Positions 35,812 through 43,445 of a stretch of 43,537 nt of DNA are shown in pieces. The DNA is taken from the NCBI GenBank assembly GCA_902625365.1, contig CACOAX010000007.1, positions 1 to 43,537 on the forward strand, written 5' to 3'. The stretch comes from an uncultured Alphaproteobacteria bacterium (GTDB lineage: Bacteria > Pseudomonadota > Alphaproteobacteria > HIMB59 > GCA-002718135). Below the pieces are notes generated by a model. The model was given only the letters and a program-made list of their open reading frames with translations. It was not told where the DNA came from and ran no database searches. Positions within the stretch are counted from its first letter, which is position 1. The number at the start of each line of letters is the position of its first letter. The position numbers and the translations under genes are program-made.

Positions 35812-36495
35812 CTATAGACTCCAATCATTACGAATTATTGTTATAATATTTTTTTTATCATTAGGATTTTTAAATTCCATTTTCATGAGCTCTTTTTCAA
35901 AATACCAAAGTGTGTACTCAGGGAATGGCCCTTTATCTTTTGGATTTTTTGATGCATTGAAAACATACTTGTTAGCTAATATTTCAATGTCATCGATTTT
36001 AATTTTTTCATCTTCAAGTTGCTTTACTTCTATAGTTCTTACAATACCTTTTTGAGTATCAAATACTTCTTTTTCATTTAACATCTCAAGATTCCAATAA
36101 TTTAATGGTACTATATTTTTATCTAATTTTAATTGTCCATCCATACCACTTGCAATAAAAAAATTGTCTTCATCATTTCCAATTATTTTATATTCCCTAT
36201 CATCTTCAAAGTCTGTAAATCCATCTATTGATACAAATTCACCATTTATCCAAGTTTCTTTTGTTTCTTGAAAAAATTTGTACGCTGGAATAAATAAAAC
36301 CTTAACATTTATCTTGAGGACTGAATGTATAACGACACTATCTTCATTTTCTATAAATTTTGATATTAAGCTACCTATATTTTTCTTTTTCCTAATAACA
36401 TCATAACTTACCTCATTATCTTCTGGTATTGGAAATGGCTGACTAAAAACGCTAAAAGAAAAAAAAGATAAACAAATTATAAAGATATATTTCAC
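35812..36495 (-). CDS. DUF6134/DUF3108-like periplasmic protein
   Basis: 227 residues. A signal peptide (IFIICLSFFSFSVFSQ, cut near residue 18) is followed by a beta-rich body: VSYDVIRKKKNIGSL, WINGEFVSIDGFTDFEDDRE, NYWNLEML, and a final YTLWYFEKELMKMEF. This resembles families of alphaproteobacterial periplasmic beta-barrel proteins of unknown function; I favour DUF6134 but DUF3108 is similar in layout. The start is GTG within GTGA, overlapping the SDR stop by 4 bases. Confidence 0.68.
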   Translation of the reverse strand: MKYIFIICLSFFSFSVFSQPFPIPEDNEVSYDVIRKKKNIGSLISKFIENEDSVVIHSVLKINVKVLFIPAYKFFQETKETWINGEFVSIDGFTDFEDDREYKIIGNDEDNFFIASGMDGQLKLDKNIVPLNYWNLEMLNEKEVFDTQKGIVRTIEVKQLEDEKIKIDDIEILANKYVFNASKNPKDKGPFPEYTLWYFEKELMKMEFKNPNDKKNIITIIRNDWSL

Positions 36496-37217
36496 GATTT
36501 AATTCTTAATGATGATCTTCCTCCATCTATATGAAATATTTGTCCAGTAATCCAACTATTTTTATCACTTAATAGAAAACTTCCAATATCAGAGAAATCA
36601 TCACCAGATCCAATTTTAGGTAAAGGATGCATATTTTCAATTGCTTTCTTAATAGTTTCATTACTAAGTAACTTTTGTGTCATTTTTGCGTCAGTTAAAC
36701 TTGGCGCTATACAATTTACTCTTATTTTTGGGGCAAATTCTGCTGCTAAGCTTAAAGTAAGTCCTTCAATGGCACCTTTTGCAGTCGAGACTATTGTGTG
36801 ATTAGTAAAACCCTGTTTTACAGCAATAGTTGAATAAAGTAGAATACTGCCAGTATTTTTAGCTAGAGTTTCTTGATTAATCTTAATTGCATTTATAGCA
36901 CTAAGTGTATTTATTTTAAAAGAATCAATAAAATCTTCATCTTTGGTCATTTTGAGAGGTTTCAAATTTATAGAACCAACACAAAAAGCAATACCACATA
37001 ATCGATCTTTATATTCTTCAGAAATACTTTTAACTTTATCAAAATCTAAAACATCACAAACTTTATATTCGCAGCCAATTTCCTCAGATAATTGTTTTAA
37101 TTCTGCCTCATTTCTAGAGATAATTATTGGATCATAGTTATTATTTTTCAGTTTTTTTGATAATGATTTTCCAATAGAACCCGTTCCCCCAAAGACAAAT
37201 ATATTTTTATTAGACAT
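36492..37217 (-). CDS. short-chain dehydrogenase/reductase (SDR)
   Basis: 241 residues. GGTGSIGKSL (9-18) is the cofactor turn. AFCVGSINLKPL sits at the usual NNAG place and departs from it. The active site would be TIVSTAKGAIEGLTLSLAAE, where the family's YxxxK tyrosine is not evident (STAKG instead), so it is an atypical or non-canonical SDR. The C-terminus SWITGQIFHIDGGRSSLR is family-typical. Start overlaps cox15 by 8 bases (ATGTCTAA). Substrate unknown. Confidence 0.88.
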   Translation of the reverse strand: MSNKNIFVFGGTGSIGKSLSKKLKNNNYDPIIISRNEAELKQLSEEIGCEYKVCDVLDFDKVKSISEEYKDRLCGIAFCVGSINLKPLKMTKDEDFIDSFKINTLSAINAIKINQETLAKNTGSILLYSTIAVKQGFTNHTIVSTAKGAIEGLTLSLAAEFAPKIRVNCIAPSLTDAKMTQKLLSNETIKKAIENMHPLPKIGSGDDFSDIGSFLLSDKNSWITGQIFHIDGGRSSLRIKS

Positions 37218-38265
37218 TTTTAACCTTTCTAATTTTAATTTGATGATAACTAATTAATAAAGTTGATAATAACAAAATTGAATTAGTTTGATGTAAACTT
37301 GCGACTGGTAAGTAGACATTACTTAAAAGAGTAATAATCCCTAAAATTACTTGTAAAGTTAGAAAGAATAAAACTAAATACACAAGAGTACTTGAAACGT
37401 TTTTATTATCAAATTTAATAAATCTAAAACACACAAATAGAATATAAAAAAAAACAAATATTGATAACCAGCGGTGGTTAAAATTTATTGCAACTGTATT
37501 TTCAAAGATATTATAAATACCCAAATCATCTATAACGTAATCATCAGGTATAATTTTTCCATTCATTAGTGGAAAAGTATTAAAAGATTGTCCAGAGTTG
37601 GTTCCTGCCATAAATCCACCTGTTGCAATTGTAATAAATATTAAGATTACAGCAATAAAAATATAAAATTCAATCGTTTTAGGCTTAGATAAAAAACTTA
37701 TAGTAGAAGAATATTTATAATCCATTGCAATCCAAAGCATTATAGAGAAAATTATAAGAGCATTCATAAGATGAAAAGTAAGCCTATAAGGACTCACATA
37801 AGGATTGTCTGTTAATCCACTTTTTACCATCCACCAACCGATTACTGCTTGAAATAAACCGAATGCAAAGACAATACCAAGCCTTAAATACAAAGAAGGT
37901 TGAATTTGTTTTTTTAAAGTAAAGTAAATCAAAGGTATTAAAAAAACAACACCAATAGCTCTTGCAAATATTCTATGAAACCACTCCCACCAAAATATAT
38001 ATTTGAACTCATTCAGAGTCATATTCTTATTTACTATTTTATATTCTGGTGTTTGTTTATACATTTCAAAAACAACCAGCCAACTTTCTAAACTGAGTGG
38101 AGGAATTACACCTAAAATTGGACGCCAGTCGGTCATTGAGAGTCCAGAGTCAGTTAATCTTGTGAGACCTCCAATTACTATGATTAATAAAACCATTGCA
38201 GTTATTGTTAATAGCCATATATAAATTGCAGGATTATAATATTTTGAAGTTATAGAGTAATTCAT
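37210..38265 (-). CDS. ctaA: heme A synthase (Cox15/CtaA, type with long loop)
   Basis: 351 residues and eight membrane helices. Motifs GGLTRLTDSGLSMTDWRPI, the loop KNMTLNEFKYIFWWEWFHR, GWWMVKSGL, LTFHLMNAL, NHRWLS and SLHQTN supply the conserved histidines for the two hemes. It oxidises the C8 methyl of heme O to a formyl group, making heme A for cytochrome oxidase. It is first in a four-gene minus-strand operon and divergent, over only 53 bases, from the ferredoxin reductase/flavodoxin/ferredoxin set. Confidence 0.96.
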   Translation of the reverse strand: MNYSITSKYYNPAIYIWLLTITAMVLLIIVIGGLTRLTDSGLSMTDWRPILGVIPPLSLESWLVVFEMYKQTPEYKIVNKNMTLNEFKYIFWWEWFHRIFARAIGVVFLIPLIYFTLKKQIQPSLYLRLGIVFAFGLFQAVIGWWMVKSGLTDNPYVSPYRLTFHLMNALIIFSIMLWIAMDYKYSSTISFLSKPKTIEFYIFIAVILIFITIATGGFMAGTNSGQSFNTFPLMNGKIIPDDYVIDDLGIYNIFENTVAINFNHRWLSIFVFFYILFVCFRFIKFDNKNVSSTLVYLVLFFLTLQVILGIITLLSNVYLPVASLHQTNSILLLSTLLISYHQIKIRKVKNV

Positions 38266-38318
38266 TAAGAATATATATAATCCCTAGAAATAATAAAAAA
38301 AGTTGTTATTTTTTATAT

Positions 38319-39329
38319 ATGATAGAAAAAACTGATGTAGCTATTATAGGAGCAGGTCCTGTGGGTCTGTTTGCTGTATTTGAATTAGGTCTTTTAAATA
38401 TAAAATGTCATTTGATTGATAATTTAGATAAAGTTGGTGGTCAGTGTGCTGAACTGTACCCAGAAAAACCAATTTATGATATTCCTTCAAGACCTATTGT
38501 AACAGGACAAGAATTAACAGATGAGTTAATTAAACAAATAAACCCTTTTAAGCCTCAATTTCATCTCAACCAGCAAGTTGATAAAATTACTAAAACAGAA
38601 ACTGGATGGATTGTAGAAACTAATATTGGGACAAAGGTTGAGGCAAAATGTATAGTAGTAGCTGCAGGAGCAGGTAGCTTTGTTCCAAGAAAACCTCCAA
38701 TTGAAAATATTGAGAACTTTGAAAACAAAAATGTTTTTTATGCAGTTCGAGATAAATCAATGTTTAGTGGCAAAAACTTATTAATCGCAGGGGGGGGTGA
38801 TTCCGCTCTGGATTGGACAAATGAACTATCTAAAGACTCAAATGTATCTTTAATTCATAGAAGAAAAGACTTTAGAGCAGCGCCTGATTCAGTGTCAAAA
38901 ATGCAGGAATTAGAAACAAAAGGAAAAATTAAATTTTTAAAAGGTCAAATTAAAACGATTTCAAACACAGAAGATAGCAAAATTATACTTCAATATGAAA
39001 ATGATGAAGAAAAATCACAAATTGAAGTAGATTATCTTTTACCATTTTTTGGGTTAAAAATGGAATTAGGCCCAATTGCGGATTGGGGCCTAAACCTTCA
39101 TGAAAATCTAATTAAAGTGGATACTGAAAAATTTGAAACCTCTACACCCTCTATCTTTGCGATCGGTGATATAAATTGGTACCCAGGTAAATTAAAATTA
39201 ATTTTATCTGGATTTCATGAATCAGCATTGATGGCTCAAGAAGTATTTAAATATTGTTTTCCTGATAAAAAAAATATTTTTAGATACACAACATCTTCTA
39301 AAGAACTTCAAAAAAAATTAGGTGTTTAA
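38319..39329 (+). CDS. ferredoxin/flavodoxin-NADP+ reductase, thioredoxin-reductase-like (YumC type)
   Basis: 336 residues. FAD site GAGPVG (11-16), VGGQCAELYPEKPIYDIP, NADPH site IAGGGDSALDW (from about 156), HRRKDFRAAPDS, and IFAIGDINWYPGKLKLILSGFHESALMAQ. There is no CxxC redox pair, so it is not a thioredoxin reductase but the bacterial FNR group of the same fold. It passes electrons between NADPH and ferredoxin or flavodoxin, both encoded just downstream. A run of eight G encodes the NADPH-site glycines. The gap to flavodoxin is 139 bases, so that gene may have its own promoter. Confidence 0.93.
   Translation: MIEKTDVAIIGAGPVGLFAVFELGLLNIKCHLIDNLDKVGGQCAELYPEKPIYDIPSRPIVTGQELTDELIKQINPFKPQFHLNQQVDKITKTETGWIVETNIGTKVEAKCIVVAAGAGSFVPRKPPIENIENFENKNVFYAVRDKSMFSGKNLLIAGGGDSALDWTNELSKDSNVSLIHRRKDFRAAPDSVSKMQELETKGKIKFLKGQIKTISNTEDSKIILQYENDEEKSQIEVDYLLPFFGLKMELGPIADWGLNLHENLIKVDTEKFETSTPSIFAIGDINWYPGKLKLILSGFHESALMAQEVFKYCFPDKKNIFRYTTSSKELQKKLGV
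38790..38797 (+). repeat. G8 homopolymer inside the reductase gene
   Basis: Eight consecutive G in codons 158-160 (GGG GGG GGT), encoding the glycine triplet of the NADPH-binding motif. In this AT-rich genome other glycines mostly use GGA or GGT. It could be a slippage site or simply chance at a glycine-rich motif. Confidence 0.8.
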
Positions 39330-39426
39330 AATTAATTTACTCTTTAGAATCATTATAATTAAAATTTGATTTTTATTTTCACGAATTGCCTAAGAAAGAT
39401 ACTTTATTTACTTACTTTAAAAAAAC

Positions 39427-39451
39427 TTATTATATTTATGAATTATAATAA
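39427..39451. promoter_or_regulatory. inverted repeat with TATAAT before the flavodoxin gene
   Basis: TTATTATA (39427-39434), nine bases, TATAATAA (39444-39451) form a perfect 8-base inverted repeat in the 139-base gap. TATAAT (39444-39449) could be a -10 with a short leader before the ATG at 39469. No good -35 is seen, and AT-rich text makes such repeats common. Confidence 0.35.
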
Positions 39452-39468
39452 TTTTTGTGTTTTTATAA

Positions 39469-39915
39469 ATGACTGAAAAATTGTACATTTTATATGCTTC
39501 TCAAACAGGAACTGCTGAGGATTTAGCATTTGAGATAAATGATATTGCTAAATCTAAGAATATAGAAACAGATCTAAAAGAGTTAGATGATATTTCACTT
39601 GAAAAATTTAAAGAAATTAAAAAAGTGATGGTAATTACTTCAACTACGGGTGAAGGCGACATACCCTATAATGGTGAATTATTTTTTGAAAAATTATTTG
39701 GAACAGCTGATATTAATTTATCACAAATGAGATATGGCGTTATAGCTCTTGGGGATAGTTCACATTATGAATTTTGTAAAGCGGGTAGGGATATTGATGA
39801 AAGATTAAAATATTTAGGCGCTATTTGTATTTTAGACAGATTAGAATGTGATTACGACACTGAAGGCTCTATTGAATGGGCTTCAAAATTTTTTAATTTA
39901 CTAAATAATCATTAA
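39469..39915 (+). CDS. flavodoxin domain protein (MioC/sulfite-reductase-like)
   Basis: 148 residues, one complete flavodoxin fold. FMN phosphate loop ASQTGTAEDLA (10-20), STTGEGDIPYNG (the TxGxGD loop as in MioC and in CysJ/P450 reductase), and ALGDSSHYEFCKAGRDIDERL. Small one-electron carrier that can replace ferredoxin when iron is scarce. It lies between an FNR and a ferredoxin gene, so it is likely a partner of that reductase. Confidence 0.92.
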   Translation: MTEKLYILYASQTGTAEDLAFEINDIAKSKNIETDLKELDDISLEKFKEIKKVMVITSTTGEGDIPYNGELFFEKLFGTADINLSQMRYGVIALGDSSHYEFCKAGRDIDERLKYLGAICILDRLECDYDTEGSIEWASKFFNLLNNH

Positions 39916-39985
39916 ATTTTATTTAATTTTTTAAAAACTAAGCTATTTGTTGATTAAATATTTCATAAATGGTTGCATAATTAAA

Positions 39986-40297
39986 ATGCCAAAATTAATA
40001 ATCAAAGATAGATCAGGTAAAAAGTCTGAAATTGAATTTAATAGTAATTTTACATTAATGGAAATCCTTAGAGATAATGATTACGGTATAGAAGCATCAT
40101 GTGGAGGATGTTGTGCCTGCGCCACTTGTCATGTTTATGTTGATGAAAAATGGACAAATAAGCTGAAAAATATGGATGATGATGAGGAATCTATGCTTGA
40201 CCAAGCTTTCGATATTAAAAATAATTCCAGATTATCTTGTCAAATTGATCTTTCTGAAGAGCTTGATGGCTTAGAGATAGAAATTGCACCAGAATAG
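39986..40297 (+). CDS. 2Fe-2S ferredoxin, adrenodoxin/Fdx type
   Basis: 103 residues from the ATG at 39986; a TTG 39 bases earlier would add a tail unlike the family. Cluster ligands are C39, C45, C48 (pattern C-x5-C-x2-C in SCGGCCACATCHV) and C85 (LSCQI). An acidic stretch MDDDEESMLDQAFD follows, as in adrenodoxin-type ferredoxins that meet a reductase. Two extra cysteines (42, 43) sit in the cluster loop. Such ferredoxins feed iron-sulfur assembly, hydroxylases and, in mitochondria, heme A synthesis. Confidence 0.93.
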   Translation: MPKLIIKDRSGKKSEIEFNSNFTLMEILRDNDYGIEASCGGCCACATCHVYVDEKWTNKLKNMDDDEESMLDQAFDIKNNSRLSCQIDLSEELDGLEIEIAPE

Positions 40298-40299
40298 TA

Positions 40300-40328
40300 T
40301 TGACATATATCATTAATCTGTATACAAA
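40300..40328 (+). promoter_or_regulatory. marR promoter
   Basis: A perfect -35, TTGACA (40300-40305), is followed after 15 bases by TATACA (40321-40326), or after 17 by TACAAA. The -10 lies inside the palindrome at 40321-40339. Transcription would begin only about 10-13 bases before the marR ATG. Confidence 0.6.
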
Positions 40329-40339
40329 TAGTTTGTATA
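40321..40339. promoter_or_regulatory. 19-bp palindromic operator, probable MarR autoregulation site
   Basis: TATACAAA-TAG-TTTGTATA is a perfect inverted repeat with 8-base arms and a 3-base centre. It overlaps the -10 and ends 6 bases before the marR ATG. MarR proteins typically bind such 16-20 bp palindromes at their own promoters, so binding here would block RNA polymerase. Confidence 0.75.
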
Positions 40340-40345
40340 AAAACT

Positions 40346-40807
40346 ATGGCAGACACTTCTCTTAATGAGAATAGATTAGCATTGTTAATTTGGCAAACAT
40401 CAAACTTATGGCAATCTAAAGTAAGACATAAATTAAGAGGTAGTGAAATCACATTAAATGAATATCTTATTCTCGAGACAATTTATTTTTTACAGCAAGA
40501 AAACATAAATATTACTCAACAGGATATATGTAAAAATGCATCTATTGATAGATCAGTTGTTAGTTTACGAGTCTCTAAGCTAGAAGAAAAGAAGTTAATA
40601 CTAAAACAAAAACCACAAGATAAAAGATCTGATAGTTTAGTTCTAACTACAGCGGGGAATGATTTAATTAATAATATTATTGATAATATTGTAGATTTAG
40701 AAAATGAATTATTTAATAAATTAGGAACTGAAATTTTTAATTTCACAAATTCATTAAAGTTGTTATTGGGTAAAAAAATTAGAATTAAAGCAAAATTAAA
40801 TGATTGA
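40346..40807 (+). CDS. MarR family transcriptional regulator
   Basis: 153 residues. N-terminal dimer helix (ALLIWQTSNLWQSKVRHKLRG), winged helix-turn-helix with ITQQDICKNASIDRSVVSLRVSKLEEKKLI (recognition helix SVVSLRVSKLE), and the wing LKQKPQDKRSDSLVLTTAGNDL with the conserved D-R pair. Then a C-terminal dimer helix. It binds DNA as a dimer and is usually released by a small ligand. It heads a likely operon: its stop overlaps the lysS start by 8 bases (ATGATTGA). No ribosome site is seen because the leader is very short. Confidence 0.92.
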   Translation: MADTSLNENRLALLIWQTSNLWQSKVRHKLRGSEITLNEYLILETIYFLQQENINITQQDICKNASIDRSVVSLRVSKLEEKKLILKQKPQDKRSDSLVLTTAGNDLINNIIDNIVDLENELFNKLGTEIFNFTNSLKLLLGKKIRIKAKLND

Positions 40808-42383
40808 TCAAGAGTTAGTACAATCCTTAAAAGCTTGGCCTTTTAAAGAAGCATTACAAATCATTAAAAAAAATGGTGGTTTACAAAATTTTAAAATTCC
40901 ATCTAAGGGATATGTATTACTAGAAACTGGTTATGGCCCTTCAGGTTTACCTCATATTGGAACTTTTGGTGAAGTTGTAAGAACATCAATGGTAAAAAAT
41001 GCATTTAGCTCTATGATTGATTGCCCAACAAAACTGATAACATTTTCTGATGATATGGATGGATTAAGAAAAGTTCCTGAAAATGTTCCAAATAAAGAAA
41101 TGTTAGAAAAATTTATAGGTAAGCCACTTACTTCCATACCAGATCCATTTGGTAAATTTGAAAGTTTTGGACATCATAATAATGCAAAACTTAGAAGTTT
41201 TTTAGATGAATTTAATTTTGACTATGAGTTTGTTAGCTCAACAGAAAAATATAAAAATGGAGATTTTAATCAAACAATCTTAAGTATATTTGAAAACTAT
41301 CCAAAAATATTAGATATTATTTTACCTACCTTAAGAGCAGAGAGAAAAGAAACTTATAGTCCATTTCTACCAATAAGTGAAAATTCAGGCGAGGTTCTTC
41401 AGGTAAAAATTGAGGAATATAAAATGGATTCAAAAACAATTATTTACAAAGATCCATCTTTAAACAAGTTAGTTGAAACAGAAGTAATTAATGGAAAATG
41501 TAAGTTACAATGGAAAGTCGATTGGGCAATGAGATGGATGTCGTTTGATGTTGATTATGAAATGTGCGGTAAAGATCTAACAGAAAGTGTTGATTTAGGA
41601 TCCAAGATTTGTAGAGCATTAAATAAAAAGCCACCCACTAATCTAATCTATGAAATGTTTTTAGATGAAAAAGGTGAAAAAATTTCTAAGTCAGTTGGAA
41701 ATGGTATTAGTGTAGATGAGTGGCTGCGTTATGCATCTCCTGAAAGTCTTGCACTCTATATGTTCCAAAAACCAAAATCAGCAAAAAAACTTCACTTTGA
41801 TGTTATTCCTAAAACTGTAGATGATTATCTTTCTCATTATAATTCATATTCAAGTTTAGATAAAAATAAACAGTATGATAATCCAATTTGGCATATTCAT
41901 TCAGGAAAGCCTAAAGAATTTAAATCAGAAATAAATTTCAATACTCTTACTAACCTAGTAAATGTCTCTAATTCTAAAGATAAAAAAGTAATATGGTCTT
42001 TTATTAATAAATATGATGATAATATTAATGCTGTTAAAAATCCTGAATTTGATCGCCTCATAGATTTTGCACTAAATTACTATGAAGATTTTATTTTGCC
42101 TAAAAAGAAATTTTTAGAAATTGATAGTAGCAATAAAGAAGTATTTATTGATATTATTAATGTCTTAGAAAATGAGGTCGATGAAAATAGTTCATCTGAA
42201 GATATTCAAACTTTATTATACGAAGTAGGAAAAAGGCACAAATTTGAAAACTTAAAAGATTTTTTTAAAATAGTATATCAAGTTATGCTTGGTCAGGATC
42301 AAGGCCCTAGACTAGGATCATTTTTTAAATTATTCGGTTTAAGGGAAACTATTGATTATCTAAAAAAATTAATAGATAATTAA
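40800..42383 (+). CDS. lysS: lysyl-tRNA synthetase, class I
   Basis: 527 residues. The HIGH-type motif is GPSGLPHIG (46-54) and the KMSKS-type motif is KISKS (294-298); the text FSDDMDGLRKVPENVPN and KVDWAMRWMSFDVDYEMCGKD is typical of class I LysRS. Most bacteria use the unrelated class II enzyme; class I occurs in archaea, alphaproteobacteria and spirochaetes, which supports the lineage call. It charges tRNA-Lys. It is translationally coupled to marR and followed after 4 bases by pyrD. Confidence 0.96.
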   Translation: MIDQELVQSLKAWPFKEALQIIKKNGGLQNFKIPSKGYVLLETGYGPSGLPHIGTFGEVVRTSMVKNAFSSMIDCPTKLITFSDDMDGLRKVPENVPNKEMLEKFIGKPLTSIPDPFGKFESFGHHNNAKLRSFLDEFNFDYEFVSSTEKYKNGDFNQTILSIFENYPKILDIILPTLRAERKETYSPFLPISENSGEVLQVKIEEYKMDSKTIIYKDPSLNKLVETEVINGKCKLQWKVDWAMRWMSFDVDYEMCGKDLTESVDLGSKICRALNKKPPTNLIYEMFLDEKGEKISKSVGNGISVDEWLRYASPESLALYMFQKPKSAKKLHFDVIPKTVDDYLSHYNSYSSLDKNKQYDNPIWHIHSGKPKEFKSEINFNTLTNLVNVSNSKDKKVIWSFINKYDDNINAVKNPEFDRLIDFALNYYEDFILPKKKFLEIDSSNKEVFIDIINVLENEVDENSSSEDIQTLLYEVGKRHKFENLKDFFKIVYQVMLGQDQGPRLGSFFKLFGLRETIDYLKKLIDN

Positions 42384-42387
42384 TTTA

Positions 42388-43443
42388 TTGTACAATAGTT
42401 CATTAAAAATATTAAGATTATTACCACCAGAGTTATCTCATACTATTACAATTAATTTTTTAAAATATTTTAAATTAAGACAAAAAAGTATTGAGGACTC
42501 TATTCTTTCACAACATTTAATGGGTTTAGATTTTGTAAATCCTATAGGACTTGCTGCGGGTTTTGATAAAAATGCTGAAGTTATGCATTCAATGTTTTCG
42601 TTTGGTTTTGGTTTTCTTGAAGTTGGCACAATCACTCCACAACCTCAAAGTGGTAATTCTAAACCTAGAGTATTTAGATTAAGTGAAGATAAAGCAATCA
42701 TAAATAGTTTAGGATTTAATAATAAGGGAATTATAAAAGTAAAAAAAAATTTAATTAAATATCAAAAATCATACTTAAATAATAAGATTGTAGGAGTTAA
42801 TATTGGAAAAAATAAAAATTCAAATGAAGCTATTGACGATTATCTTATAGGTTTAGAAGAGTTAGGTGATTTAGCAAGCTATATAACTATAAACATATCC
42901 TCGCCAAATACTGAAGGCTTAAGAGATCTGCAATTGAGAGGAAAGATAGAAAAATTTATTAAAAAAATTATAAACAAAAGAGATGAAATAAAAAAAATTA
43001 ATACCAAGCCAATATTAATTAAAATTTCACCTGATTTAAATGAAGATCAATTAAGAGATGTAGCTTTAATTTCCTTAGCTAACAACATAGATGGATTGAT
43101 ACTCACAAATAGTACCCTGAAAAGATATGATAATTTGATCTCTATAAATAAAGAAAAAAAAGGAGGCTTAAGTGGTAAACCTCTATATGATGATTCAAAT
43201 TTAGTTTTAAAGAGAATGTATGAATTAACAAATGGTCAGATACCATTAATAGGAGTAGGGGGTATATCAAGTGGAAGAGACTGTTATGAAAAAATTAAAT
43301 CTGGTGCTTCTTTAGTTCAGCTATACACCGCTATGGTTTATTCTGGTCCAAATTTAATTAATAGTATGAAAGGTGACTTGATTGACCTGATTAAAACTGA
43401 TGGATATAAAAATGTATCTGAAGTTATTGGTAAATCGGTATAA
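42388..43443 (+). CDS. pyrD: dihydroorotate dehydrogenase (quinone), class 2
   Basis: 351 residues with the N-terminal membrane-association helices of class 2 (SLKILRLLPPELSHTITINF), then NPIGLAAGFDKNAEV, GFLEVGTITPQPQSGN, INSLGFNN, the catalytic-serine stretch NISSPNTEGLRDLQ, and GVGGISSGRDCYEKIKSGAS for the FMN phosphate. It oxidises dihydroorotate to orotate and passes electrons to ubiquinone, in pyrimidine synthesis. It starts with TTG. The HAD gene starts 2 bases after its stop. Confidence 0.96.
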   Translation: MYNSSLKILRLLPPELSHTITINFLKYFKLRQKSIEDSILSQHLMGLDFVNPIGLAAGFDKNAEVMHSMFSFGFGFLEVGTITPQPQSGNSKPRVFRLSEDKAIINSLGFNNKGIIKVKKNLIKYQKSYLNNKIVGVNIGKNKNSNEAIDDYLIGLEELGDLASYITINISSPNTEGLRDLQLRGKIEKFIKKIINKRDEIKKINTKPILIKISPDLNEDQLRDVALISLANNIDGLILTNSTLKRYDNLISINKEKKGGLSGKPLYDDSNLVLKRMYELTNGQIPLIGVGGISSGRDCYEKIKSGASLVQLYTAMVYSGPNLINSMKGDLIDLIKTDGYKNVSEVIGKSV

Positions 43444-43445
43444 TA

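Noticed and set aside
38266-38318. Inverted repeat ATAAAAAA/TTTTTTAT in the cox15-reductase gap
   Set aside because: Made of A and T runs only, with no GC core; expected by chance in such sequence.
38319-39329. Thioredoxin reductase
   Set aside because: Same fold, but the CxxC redox pair is missing and the C-terminus matches the ferredoxin-NADP reductase branch; ferredoxin and flavodoxin genes follow.
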